A DNA stretch of 64,000 bases from Bubalus kerabau (Eukaryota; Chordata; Mammalia; Artiodactyla; Bovidae): NCBI RefSeq assembly GCF_029407905.1, contig NW_026577927.1, forward strand, positions 806,001-870,000. Reading direction: 5' to 3'. Positions 47,455 to 58,800 of this stretch are shown here, piece after piece. A program made the translations under genes and the position numbers. Position 1 is the first letter of the stretch, and every line of letters starts with the position of its first letter. The notes under the pieces were generated by a model. The model saw only the letters and a list, made by a program, of their open reading frames with translations. It had not been told where the DNA came from and did not search any database.

Positions 47455-47811
47455 TCTCGGCGCGCGCACTCGCTCGCTCCCCCTCCCCCAGCCAGCTCTC
47501 GCCTCCGTGCCACCAGCAGCGCCTCGCACCCACCTCTCTGCACCCCATGACCTAGAGCAAAGAAGTCTGTGCAGCGAGTGAGGGCCAGAGAGGAAAGCGC
47601 GCCCGCGGAGTGCCGTCCAGACCAGCGTGGCCCCACCGGCGAGAGGGGACCGCCCTGAGCCCAAGCGGTGGCGGCTAGCCCTAAACCACGAACCCTGTCC
47701 CTCCGCCCACCATAGGCGCCTTGGCCCACAGCCTGCCGCTCGCGTTCTGCCTCCTGATGCTGGGGACACTGCTCCCCCGGGCTGATGCCTACAGCTGCTC
47801 CCTGGTTCATC
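47455..47811 (+). pseudogene. TIMP2: Captured host segment resembling TIMP2 exon 1 (5' UTR + signal peptide)
   Basis: A GC-rich segment unlike the AT-rich virus around it. From 47712, 35 codons are open before TAA at 47817. The reading contains 'LPLAFCLLMLGTLL', then 'ADA-Y-SCS-VH'. This follows the human TIMP2 signal peptide and mature N-terminus position by position: G-A at 2-3, A at 5, L-x-L-A at 8-11, TLL at 19-21 and ADA at 24-26. The residue that should be the mature inhibitory Cys falls exactly at codon 27, but it is TAC (Tyr). The start codon is ATA instead of ATG in a 'ccaccATAgg' context. The upstream 255 bp is GC-rich like a 5' UTR. TIMP2 inhibits matrix metalloproteinases; this fragment could not, as it lacks start, Cys1 and nearly all of the protein. 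Recognition is from memory, without a search. Confidence 0.65.
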
Positions 47812-47888
47812 TTGTTTAAACCCTCAATATAATGTTTGCTCCTTTGTAATGCTACAACATCCACCTTATCTTATGATGTAACCACTTA

Positions 47889-48629
47889 TTGAATTATAGT
47901 CTTGCTGTATTACAACAACTACAGGATTTAATGCAAACACGACGGTTTGTGGGCTTAATTATCTTGGGAACAGCAGCTTTGATAAGTGCAATCACTTCTG
48001 TTACTGTGGCAGCAATATCATTGACTCAACAAGTACATACTGCTCAATATGTTGATTCTATGTCCAAAAATGTTTCTTTAACATTGGCAACACAGGAAGC
48101 TATAGAGAGAAAATTAGAAATGAGGGTAGACGCCTTAGAGGAAGCAGTAATACATATTGGGACTGAATTGCAGGCTTTAAAGGTGAAAATGGCATTGTCT
48201 TGTCATGCTGACTATCGGTGGATATTTGGAACACCCCTGAAAGTAAATGAGACAGATTTTGAATGGGAAAAGATTAAAAACCATATTTCAGGTATCTGGA
48301 ACAGCTCTGACATTGGTTGAGACGTAGGGAAACTTCACTATCAAATAGCAACCATGGAGCACTCCCGATTAGATTTTACTGCTGCTGGAACAGCAAATGA
48401 TTTCTTCCATACTTTCCCTAACTACATCTCAGGAAAGAATATTCTGTCTAATGTCTTTAGCTATGCTGCGGTGGCTGCTTTAATTCTGCTTCTCATAATC
48501 ATTCTTCCTTGTATTGTCAGGATTCTTCAGCAGAGTATTCAGAGGCTCGCGACTGAGCTACATCTGGCTGTTTTAAGAAATAAAAAACGGGGAGATGCCA
48601 GGAGCCGGCGAGAGACAGTCCACTCGTGA
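47889..48629 (+). pseudogene. env: ERV env transmembrane (TM) region, one in-frame stop
   Basis: The frame is open from 47889, broken by a single TGA at 48318-48320, and continues in the same frame to 48627-48629, running into the 3' LTR. An Arg pair near codon 18 precedes a hydrophobic, Ala/Gly/Ile-rich stretch like a fusion peptide. A heptad-like helical region around codons 60-100 and an N-glycosylation-type site (NET) follow. After the stop comes a strong membrane span (near 48457-48520, 'AALILLLIIILPCIV') and a short basic tail. SU, the receptor-binding part, is absent, and the 77 bp before 47889 is unassigned. TM without SU cannot work as a viral envelope. Confidence 0.82.
48582..48595 (+). 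other. Polypurine tract
   Basis: 'aaaaaacggggaga' directly precedes the 3' LTR, interrupted by one C. This is the plus-strand priming site position in retroviruses. Confidence 0.75.
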
Positions 48630-49889
48630 CAAAGGTCATGAGGAAGGAGGCTCGGCATGCACAAAGGCGGGATCGAGCCTCGGGAGTCCTCCCGGATATT
48701 CTTGAGCATCTACCCCCCAAAACCAGAGTCTGCCTACTTTATTGCTTTGTGCTCTCCCCTCTGACTTTACTGGGGGCTGTCCCCCACCACCATCTCACTC
48801 TCTCTGTCAAAGAGCTAACTTACAGCTCCAATTAATAAAGTTCCTGGGCAATTAGGAGTGTTTAAATCCAAACACGTCAGATGGCTCTCTAACTTGCCTG
48901 ACAAGTTTACCCGGTCTCCTACAGCAATGCATACAATTGTTTACAGTCTCCGAGCCTCGAGAGGCACGGGAAGCTTAAGATATTCAAATAGCTTAGAGCC
49001 TCTCAGAGAGTTAGAAACTGTCAGAATGAAACTAGTAAAAGATTTCATTGATGAACCAATGCTTGTTGCCAAGTTTCCACATCCCCTGAATTGTATCCTT
49101 GAATGTGTATTAATTAATATAGTTGGTATGTAGAAGAAATAAGTAGTGGCCTTGGTGTTACTAACTTTAGACCCTTAAGGTAATAAATTATTTCCTTTGT
49201 TGTAAGCCCATTACACATCTGCCCTATAGGAATGCAATTTTATCTTCGAAAGATGGGGCCAAACCTTAAAATAATTACTCTTAGAGAAAATAAGTCTTAC
49301 GGTTGATAAGTCTTTGTCAAGAGTCATAAAATGTTAATAGGTCTTCTGGCTAGAAGATGATGTAAATCACCTAAACCGTTTGTATACGATACATTTGCAG
49401 GACAGAAACTCTGGTTTTTGATAAGGATCAACGGCTGCTGTCTTTGCATCCCCATTATCCTCTATGTGTAACTTAGGGTATAAAAACCCCTGTTGAAACT
49501 AAAGCTACGGGCCTTGATTGCCAACGCTTAGTCTCCTAATGTCATTCTTCCCCTCAATTTTCAGATGAGTGTCCATCTGGAGCGCGGATATCCTCTGCGA
49601 CCATTTATTTGCCTGGGCTTCGAAGACCACTTGAGAAGGTGTCTAAGGTGGGGCACTTTTCGCTATTGGAGAGGGAGCCTGCGGCCTCCGTGGTCAGAGC
49701 TAACCTGGTGTCACGGGTTATACTGATTTTCCGCATAAACCAAGCTACTCAGCTTTTTTTCTCCACTAAATTTTCCTACTGAGCTATCCTCATTCTATTA
49801 CTCTTTATATCTTCGATAAATAAATCAATAGGCCGCCTACTCTGTCTCCCCTTCGAAAACCCTGGACCAGCCGAGGCTGGACCTTGTCA
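48596..49889 (+). mobile_element. ERV 3' LTR
   Basis: 1294 bp, from 'tgccaggagccggcgagag' to 'aggctggaccttgtca'. TATAAAAA at 49479-49486. The hexamer that is AATAAA in the 5' LTR is AACTAAA here; another AATAAA lies at 49819-49824. About 6-7% different from the 5' LTR in the parts I compared. Confidence 0.9.
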
Positions 49890-49895
49890 GAAGAG
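49890..49895. other. ERV target-site duplication, right (GAAGAG)
   Basis: GAAGAG restarts the satellite landmark 'gaagagggcctcatctcg' that was cut by the insertion. The left copy is GAAGAT. Confidence 0.75.
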
Positions 49896-52800
49896 GGCCT
49901 CATCTCGATTTGAAGCAGGAACCTCAGGGTTGCTCTCCATTTCTGACTCTGAACACAGAGTCCCTACAGAGTTAGGACAGGAGAGTCAGGCCTCGTCTTG
50001 TGTGGAGGAATGGAACTCCACTGGACTCTCGAGTTGTTCACCGGATAACAGGCCACTTGTCGAGCTGTGTGTGGAACCTGCGGTTTTATCCAGACGATGC
50101 ATGGGGGTGTCAGTTCGCCTTCGTTTTTTGCCTTCATACACAGGGTTGCCTTCGAAGAGGTATCCAGCCTTCAGATTCTTATCAAGAGCAGACCAGGAAA
50201 TCAGTATCTTTCGGCATGTGGCACCACCCACAAGCCTACGTCTCGAATTTCTTCTTGAGACGGACCTCAACCTGAGGTGCACCAGGAAGGTCGGTAACCC
50301 TTTCAGACAAAGCAAGTGAATCGACCCTCTTGTCCCAATCAGGAGGGGAGAAGGGGCTCAGATGAAGTGGTGCCGGGAACCTCGATGTTCCCCTCGAGTA
50401 AAACTGGGATGTCGGGGAACTTTTGGAGTCACATCAAAGGTGCTAAGTACCGTTTCAAACTTCAAGACGGAACGTGAGACTTCTCTTGAGACGCTGTAGC
50501 TGGCAAGGGCCTCATCTTGTGGTGACGGGTTAACCACGTCGTTTTTCTCGAGTTGTGGTGGGATTCTCGAGTTAGGTCAGGAAATTCAGGCTTCCTCTTG
50601 TGTTGGCCCAGGGAAGTCCAGTCTTCCATTCGAGTTGCGAGGGAGACCTAGGGATTGCGCTTGAGTTACTGCAGGGCAAAAGAGACCTTATCTAGGCTTG
50701 TGTCCAGGACATAATGTTCGTCTCCAGGGGGGACAGGGATCTTGGGGTTGCTTTCCTGATGCACCCAGGGAGTCAGTCCTTGTCTCGAGGGGAAGCGAAG
50801 GACTCCGCTCTCCTCTCGAGTTGCGACGGGTATCTCTTGGAGCCCACTGAGTGGCCTAAAGGGAGTCAAGCCTCCTGTGGAGTTTGGAAAGAGGACTCGT
50901 GATTGCTCTCCAGGCCATGCAGGAAAAGAAGGCCATCATCTCGCGATGAAGGGGGCGTCTCGTGGGTTTTCTCGAGCTGCAGCGCCAGTGTGGGGTTTCT
51001 CATGAGGTACTACGGGGAGCTCAGGGAGCCTCTCATGTGGTGCTTGGGAAGTCAGGTCTCCATGCGCATTGCGAGGGGGAGCGCGTCATTGCTCTAGAGT
51101 CATGGAAGGTGTATCGGGCCTCAAGAACCGTTTAAGAAGGACTTTCAAGGTGTTTCTTGGGTCACGGCAGTAAACCCTGGGTTCCCTCGACTAGTGCCGG
51201 TGGCCTCAGGGAGCTTCTCAGTGTGCCTCTGAGAAGTCAAGGATACCCTGGAGTTGGGAGGGCCCTCTCGGGACTCCACTGGGTTTGGTGCAATAGAAGA
51301 GGGCCTCATCTCGAGTGGAGGCAGGAACCTCAGGGTTCGTCTCCATTTCTGACTCTGATCGCAGGGTCCCTGCAGAGTTGGGACAGGAGAGTCAGGCCTC
51401 GTCTTGTAAGGAGGAATGGAACTCCGCTTGCCTCTCGAGTTATTCATGGGGTGACAGGCAACTTGTCGAACTGTGTTTGGAATCTGCGGGTTTTTCCGGA
51501 CGATGCACGAGGGTGTCAGTGCCCCTTCGTGTTGTGCCTTCTTCCACAGGGTTGCCTTTCAAGAGATGTCCGGGCATCGGGTTCTTATCAAGAGCGGACC
51601 GGGGAATCGGGGTCTTTCAGCATGTGTTACCACCCATGAAGCTACGTCTCAAATATTCTCGTTAGACCGGCCTCATCCTGAGGTGCGCCGGGAAGGTTGG
51701 GAACCCCTTCCAGACAAAGCACGGGAATCGATTCTCCTGTCGCGATCAGGAGGGGAGATGGGGCTCAGATGAAGTGGTGCCGGGACCCTCGGTGTTCCAC
51801 TCGAGGGAACCCGGCGTTTCAGGGAACTCTAGGGGTAGCATCAAGGGAGCCAAGTACCGTTTCCCACTTCAGGACGGAACATGGGACTTCCCTGGAGATG
51901 CTGTAGCGGGCAAGGTCCTCATCCTGTGAAGACGTTGGAATCACGTCGTTTTTCTCGAGTTGCATCGGGATTCTCGAAAACGACAGGAATTTCAGGCTTC
52001 CTCTTGTGTTGGCCCTGGGAAGCCCAATCTTCAATTCGAGTTGCGATGGAAAGCTGGGGGTTCTGCTCGAGTCACTACAGGGCCAAAGAGACCTCATCGA
52101 GGTGTGTGTCCAGGACCTAATATTCCTCTCAAGGGAAGACAGGGATCACGGGTTTCCATTCCAGACTCCCCCGGGGGGTCAGGACTCGCCTGGAGGGGAA
52201 GCAAAGGACTCCGCTTTCCTCTCAAGTCGCGACACGGATCTCTTGGAGCCCACTGAGTGGACTCAAGGGTGTCGAGCCTCCTCTTCAGTTTGGAGAGAGG
52301 ACTCGGGATTGCTCTCCAGGCCAGGCAGGAAAAGAAGGCCCTCATCTCGCGATGACGGGGGCGTCTCATGGGTTTCCTCAGGCTGCTGCGCCCATGGGGG
52401 TTTTATCACGAGGCACGACGAGGACCTCAGGGAGCCTCTCGTGCGGCGCCAGGGAAGTCAGTTCTCCATGCGCATGGCGAGGGGGAGCTGGTCATCACTC
52501 TCGAGTCATGGGAAGCGGCTAGGTCCTCAAGAGGCGTTGAAGAAGGACTCTCGAGGTCTTTCTCGGGTTGCGGCGGGAAACCCTCGTTTCCCTCGACTTC
52601 TGCAGGGGACCTTAGGGAACTTCCCAGGGTGCCTCTGAGAGGTGAGGGATGCTGTGTAGTTGGCAGGGCCTCTCGGGACTCTGCTGGGTTCGGCGCAATG
52701 GAAGGGGGCCTCATCTCGAGGGGAGGCAGGAACCTCAGGCTTCCTCTGGGTTTCGGACTCCAATTGCACGGTCCCTGCAGTGTTGGGACACTAGAGTCAT

Positions 52801-55800
52801 GCCTCGTCTTGTCTGAGGAATGGAATTCTGGTTGCCTCTCGAGTTGTTCCGGGAGTCTCAGGCCCCTTGTCGAGCTGTGTGTAGACCCTGCGGGTTTTTC
52901 CAGATGATGCACGGGGGTGTCAGTGCACCTTCGTGTTGTGCCTTCACCCACAGGGTTGCCTTCGAAGAGGTGTCCGGGCATCGGGTTCTTATCAAGAGCG
53001 GACCGGAAAATCGGAGTCGTTAGGCACGTGGCACCTCACATGTGGCTAGTCTCGAATTTCCTCCTGAGACCAGCCTCATCCTGAGGTGCGCCAGGAAGGC
53101 CGGGAACCCCTTCCAGACAAAGCAGGGGAATCGACTCTCCTGTCACGATCAGGAGGGGAGAAGGGGCTCAGATGAAGTGGTGCCGGGACCCTCGGTGTTC
53201 CCCTCGAGGGAACCCAGCGTGTCGGGAAACTTTTGCGGTCGCATCAAGGGTGTCAAGTACCGTTTCGCCCTTCAGGGCGGAACATGGGACTTCCCAGGAG
53301 ACACCGGGAACTTCGGTGTTCCCCTGGAGTGAGACCGGTATGTTGGGGAACTTTGGGGTCGCATCAAGGGTGCCAAGTAGCATTTCGAACTTTAAGATGG
53401 AACGTGGGACTTCTCTTGAGACTCTAGCTGGCAAGGGCCTCATATTGCGATGAAGGGGGAACCACATCTTTTTTAAGACTTGAGGCTGAATTCTCGAATT
53501 ACGATGGAAAATTCAGACTTCCTCTTGTGTTGACCGTGGGAAGACCAATCTTCCATTCAAATTGTGAGGGAGAGATGGAGGTTGCTCTCGAGTCACTGTA
53601 GGGCAAAATAGACCTCATCTAGGCTTGTGTCTAGGACATAATGTTCCACTCCAGGGGTGACATGGATCTCGGGGTTGCATTCCAAACTCACCCGGGGAGT
53701 CAGGCCTCGTCTCCAGGGAAGCAAAGGACTCCGCTCTCCTCTCGAGTCGCACCGGGTATTTCTTGGACCCAACTGAGTGGCCTAAAGGGAGTCAATACTC
53801 CTGTGAAGTTTGGAGAGAGGACCAGGAATTGCTCTCCAGGTCAGGCAGGAAAAGAAGGCCCCCATCTCTCCTTGACGGGGGCATCTTGTGGTTTTTCTCG
53901 AACTGCGGCGCCAGTGTGGGTTTTCTCACGAGGCACGATGGGGTACTCAGGGAGCCTCTTGTGTGGTACTAGGGAAGTCAGTTTTCCTGCTTGTGGCGAG
54001 GGGAGCGCGTCCTTGCTCTGGAGTCATGGTAGGGGAATCGGGCATCAAGAGACGTTGAAAAATGACTCTCCAATCTTTCTCGGGTTACTTCTGGAAACTC
54101 TGGGTTCCCTCGACTTGTGCCAGTGACCTCAGGTAGCTTCTCAGGGAGCCTCTGAGAATTCAGGGATACTGTGGTGTTGGGAGGGGCCTCTCGGGACACC
54201 ACTGAGTTTGGTTCAATGGAAGAGGGCCTCTTCTCTAGTTGAGGCAGGAATCTCAGGCTTCCTCTCCATTTCTGACTCCAATTACAGGGTCCCTGAAGAG
54301 TTGGGACAGGAGAGTAAGGCCTCGTCTTGTGTGAAGGAATGCAGCTTCACTTGCCTCTCGAGTTGTTCATGAGGTGACAGTCCACATTTGGAGCTGTGAG
54401 TGGAATCTGCGGGTTTTTCCAGACGATGCATGGGGATGTCAGTGTCCCTTCGTGTTGTGCCTTCATCCACAGGGTTGCCTTCGAAGAGATGTCCGGGCGT
54501 CAGGTTCTTATCTAGAGTGGACCGGGAATTGGGGATCTTTCAGCATATGGCACCAACCATGAGGCTACTTTTCGAATTTCCTCATGAGACCGGCCTCATC
54601 CGGAGGTTCGCGGGGAACGTCGAGAACCCCTTGCAGACAAAACATGGGAATCGACCTTTCTGTCGCGATCAGGAGGGGTGAAGGGGCTCACAGGAAGTGG
54701 TGCCGTGAACTTTGGTGTTTCCCTCGAGTGAGACCGGTATGTCAGGGAACTTTGGGGGTCGCATCAAGGGTGCCAAGTACCGTTTTGTACTTCAGGATGG
54801 AACGTGGGTCTTCCCTTGATACGCTGTAGCGGACAAGGGCCTCATCTTGCGATGACGGGGGAGCCACGTGGTTTTTCTCGAGTTCCAGCGGGATTCTCGA
54901 GTTACGACGGGGATTTCAGGCTTCCTCTTGTGTTGGGCCAGGGAAGTCCAATCATCCATTCGAGTTGCGAGGGAGAGCTGGGGGTTGCGCTCGAGTCACT
55001 GCATGGCAAAGGAGACCTCATCTAGGCTTGTGTCCAGGACCTAATGTTCCTCTCCAAGGGCCACAGGGATCTCAGGTTTGCATTCCAGACTCACCCAGGG
55101 AGTCAGGCCTCATGTCGAAGGGAAGCAAAGGACTCCGCTCTCCTTTCGAGTCGCGACGGGCACCTCTTGGAGCCCACTTTGTGGCCTAAAGGGAGTCAAG
55201 CCTCCTGTGAAGTTTGGAGAGAGGACTTCGGACTGCTCTCCAGGCCATGCAGGAAAAGATGGCCCTCATCTCGCGATGACGGAGGGATCTTGTGGGTTTT
55301 CTCGAGCTGCGGCGCCAGTGTGGGGTTTCACACGAGGTACGACGGGGAGCTCAGGGAGCCTCTCGTGTGGCGCCAGGGAAGTCAGGTCTCCATGTGCGTG
55401 GCGAGGGGGAGCGCATTATTGCTCTCGATCTATGGTAGGGGAATCTGACCTCAAGACGCATTGAAGAAGGACTCTCGAGGTCTTTCTTCGGTTGTGGCAG
55501 GAAACTCTTATTTCCCTCGACTTTTGCTGGTGGCCTCAAGGAGCTTCTCAGAATGCCTATGAGAAGTCAGGGATACTGTGGAGATGGGAGGGGCCTCTCG
55601 GGACTCCACTGGGTTTGTTTTAATGGAAGAGGGCCTCATCTCGGGTTGAGGCAGGAACCTCAGGTTTCCTCTCCATCTCTGACTCAGATCGAAGCGTGCC
55701 TGCAGAGTTGGGATTGGATACTCAGGCCTCGTCTTGTCTGAGGAAGGGAACTCCGCTTTCCTCTCTCATTGTTTAAGGGGTGACAGGCCAGTTGTGGAGC

Positions 55801-58800
55801 TGTATGTGGATCCTGCGGGGTTTTCCGGACGATGAACAGGGTTGCCAGTGCCCCCTCGTGTAGTGTCTTCATCCACAGGGTTGCCTTAGAAGAGGTGTCC
55901 GGGCATTGGGTTCTTATCAAGAGCAAGACCGAGAAATCGGGGTCTTTTGGCACGTGGCACCAACACGAGGCTACGTCTCGAATTTCTTCATGAGACTGGC
56001 CTCAACCTGAGGTGCGCCATGAAGGTCGGGAACGCCTTCTAGACAAAGTAGGGGGATTGACCTTACTGCCGTGATCAGGAGCGGAGAAGGGGCTCAAATG
56101 AAGTGGTGCCAGGAACTTCGGTGTTCCCTTGGAGTGAGACCGGTATATTGGGGAACTTTTGGGGTCGCATCAAGGGTGCCAAGTAGCATTTCGAACTTTA
56201 TGACGAAACATGGGACTTCTCTTGAGACTCTGTAGCGGGCAAAGGCCTCATATTGCGATGAATGGGGAACCACGTGGTTTTTAAGAGTTGCGGCGGGATT
56301 CTCGAGTAACAACGGGAAATTCAGACTTCCTCTTGTGTTGGCCCAGTGAAGACCAATCTTCCATTCGAATTGCGAGGGAGAGATGGGTGTTGCTCTCGAG
56401 TCACTGTAGGGCAAAATAGACCTCATCTAGGCTTTTGTCCAGGACATAATGTTCCTCTCCAGGGGCAACAGGGATCTCGGGGTTGCATTCCAGACTCACC
56501 CGTGGTAAGGCCTCGTCTCGAGGGGAAACAAAGTACTCTGCTGTCCTCTCAAGTCGCGACAGGTATCTCTTGGAGCCCATTGAGTGGCCTAAAGGGAGTA
56601 AAGCCTCCTGTGAAGTTTGGAGAAAAGACCAGGGATTCCTCTCAAGGTCAGGCAGGAAAAGAAGTCCCCAATCTCGCGATGACGGTGGGTTTTCCCGAGC
56701 TGCGGCGCCAGTGTGGGGTTTCTCACGAGGTATGACGGGGAGCTCAGGGAGCCTCTCATGTGGCGCCAGGGAAGTCAGGTGTCCATGCGCATGGCGAGGG
56801 GCAGCGTGTCATTGCTCTCGAGTCATGGTAGGGGAATCCGTCCTCAAGACGCGTTGAAGACGGACTCTTGAGGTCTTTCTCGGGTTGCGGCAGGATACCC
56901 TGTGTTCCCTCGACTTGTGCCGGTGACCTCAGGGAGTTGCTCAGGGTGCCTCTGAGAAGACACTGATACTGTGGAGTTGGGAGGGGCCTCTAGGGACTCC
57001 ACTGGCTGTGGTATAATACAAGAGGGCCTCATCTCGTGTTGAGGAAGGAACCTCAGGGTTCCTCTCCATTTCAGACTCCGATCTCAGGATTCCTGCAGAG
57101 TTGGGACAGGAGAGTCAGGCCTCGTATTCTGTGGAGAAATGAAACTTAGCTTGCCTCTCGAGTTGTTAACGAGGTAACAGGTCACTTGTCGAGCTGTATG
57201 TGGAACCTGCAGAATTTTCCAAAAGATGCACGGGTGTTCAGGGTACCTCCTTCTTGTGCCTTCATCCTATGGGATGCATTCCAAGAAGTGTACGGGCATC
57301 GGGTTCTTATTAATAGCTGACCGGGAAATGGGGTCTTTCCGCATGTGGCACCACCCACGAGGCTACATCTCCAATTTCCTCGTGAGACCGGCCTCATCCT
57401 GATGTGCGCTGGGAAGATCGGTAACCCCTTCCACAAAAAGCAGGAGAATCGACATTCCTGTTGCAATCAGGAGGGGAGAAGGGGCTCAAATGATGTGGTG
57501 CGGGGAACATGGGTGTTACCCTCGAGTGATGCCTGTATGTTGGGGAGCTTTGGGGTGCCATCATGGGTGCCAAGTACCGTTTTGCACTTCAGTAGGAACG
57601 TGGGACTTATTTTGAGATGCTGTGGCGGGCAAGGGCCTCATGCTGCGAAGACGATGGAACCACGTGGTTTTTTTCGAGTTGCGGCGGCATTCTCGAGTTA
57701 CGACGTGGATTTCAGGCTTCCTCTTGTGTTGGCCCTGGGAAGCCCAAACTTCCCTTCGAGTTGCGAGGGAAAGCTGGATGTTGTGCTCGAATCACTGCAA
57801 GGCCAAAGAGACCTCATCTAGGCGTGTGTCCAGGACCTAATAGTCCTCTTAAGGGAAGACAAGGATCTCGGGATTGCACTCCAGACTCCCCCGGGGAGTC
57901 AGGCCTCGCCTCGAGGGGAAGCAAAGGACTGCGCTCTCCTCTCGAGCCCCGACGCGGATCTCTTGGAGCCCACTGAGTCGCCTCAAGGGAGTCCAGCCTA
58001 CTCTTCAGTTTGGAGAGAGGACTCGGGATTGCTCTCCAGGCCAGGCAGGAAAAGAAGGCCCTCAGCTCGCGAGGACGGGGGCATCTCAGGGGTTTCCTCG
58101 AGCTGCGGCGCCCATGGGGGTTTTCTCCCGAGGCACGACGAGGATCTCAGGGAGCCTCTCGTGCGGCGCCAGGGAAGCCAGGTCTGCATGCGCGAGGCGA
58201 AGGGGAGCGCATCATTGCTCTCTAGTCCAGAGAGGGGACAAGGGCCTCAAGACACTTTGAAGAAGGACTATCGAGGTCTTTCTCGAGTGGCGGCGGGAAA
58301 CCCTCATTTCCCTTGACTTCTGCCGGGGACCTGAGGGAACTTCCCAGGGTGCCTCTGAGAGGTGAGGGATGCTGTGGAGTTAGCGGGGCCTCTCGGGATT
58401 CCACTGGGGTTGGCGCAATGGAAGAGGGCCTCATCTCGAGGGCAGGCAGGAACCTCAGGCTTCCTCTCTGTTTCTGACTCCGACCCTCCGACCTCAGGGA
58501 CCCTGCAGAGTTGGGAGCGGAGAGTTAGGCCTCATCTTGTCTGAGGAAGGGAACTCCACTTTCCTCTCGAGTTGCTCAGGGGGTCTCAGGCCCCTCTTCG
58601 AGCTGTGTGTGGAACCCACGGGTGTTTCTGGACGATGCACGGGAGTGTCAGTGCCCCTTCGTGTTGTCCCTTCACCCACAGGGTTGCCTTCGAAGAGGTG
58701 TCCGTGCAACGGGTTCTTCTCAAGAGTGGACCAGGAAATCGAGGTCGATCGGCATGTGGCACCACCACCGTGGCTCACCTCGAATTTCCTTGTGCGGACG

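Larger units (their letters stand above)
43009..49889 (+). mobile_element. Defective betaretrovirus-like ERV inserted in satellite I
   Basis: A 6881-bp element with two LTRs (1303 and 1294 bp), a 6-bp target duplication with one mismatch, a tRNA-Lys-like primer site, a gag start, dUTPase and protease remnants, integrase remnants, an env TM region and a polypurine tract. The dUTPase in front of protease and the tRNA-Lys-like primer site place it in the class II (betaretrovirus-like) group. Capsid/nucleocapsid, reverse transcriptase, RNase H, the integrase core and SU are absent or unrecognisable. An AT-rich tract and a host-like GC-rich segment take up part of that space. Every reading frame is broken, so it cannot produce virus. 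Hand counts between the LTRs gave about 28 differences in the first 330 bp and 12 in a later 235 bp. Confidence 0.9.

Noticed and set aside
43009..49889. An intact or recently active provirus
   Set aside because: The frames are broken, most of pol and all of SU are absent, the 3' LTR has lost a polyA hexamer and the LTRs differ by several percent.
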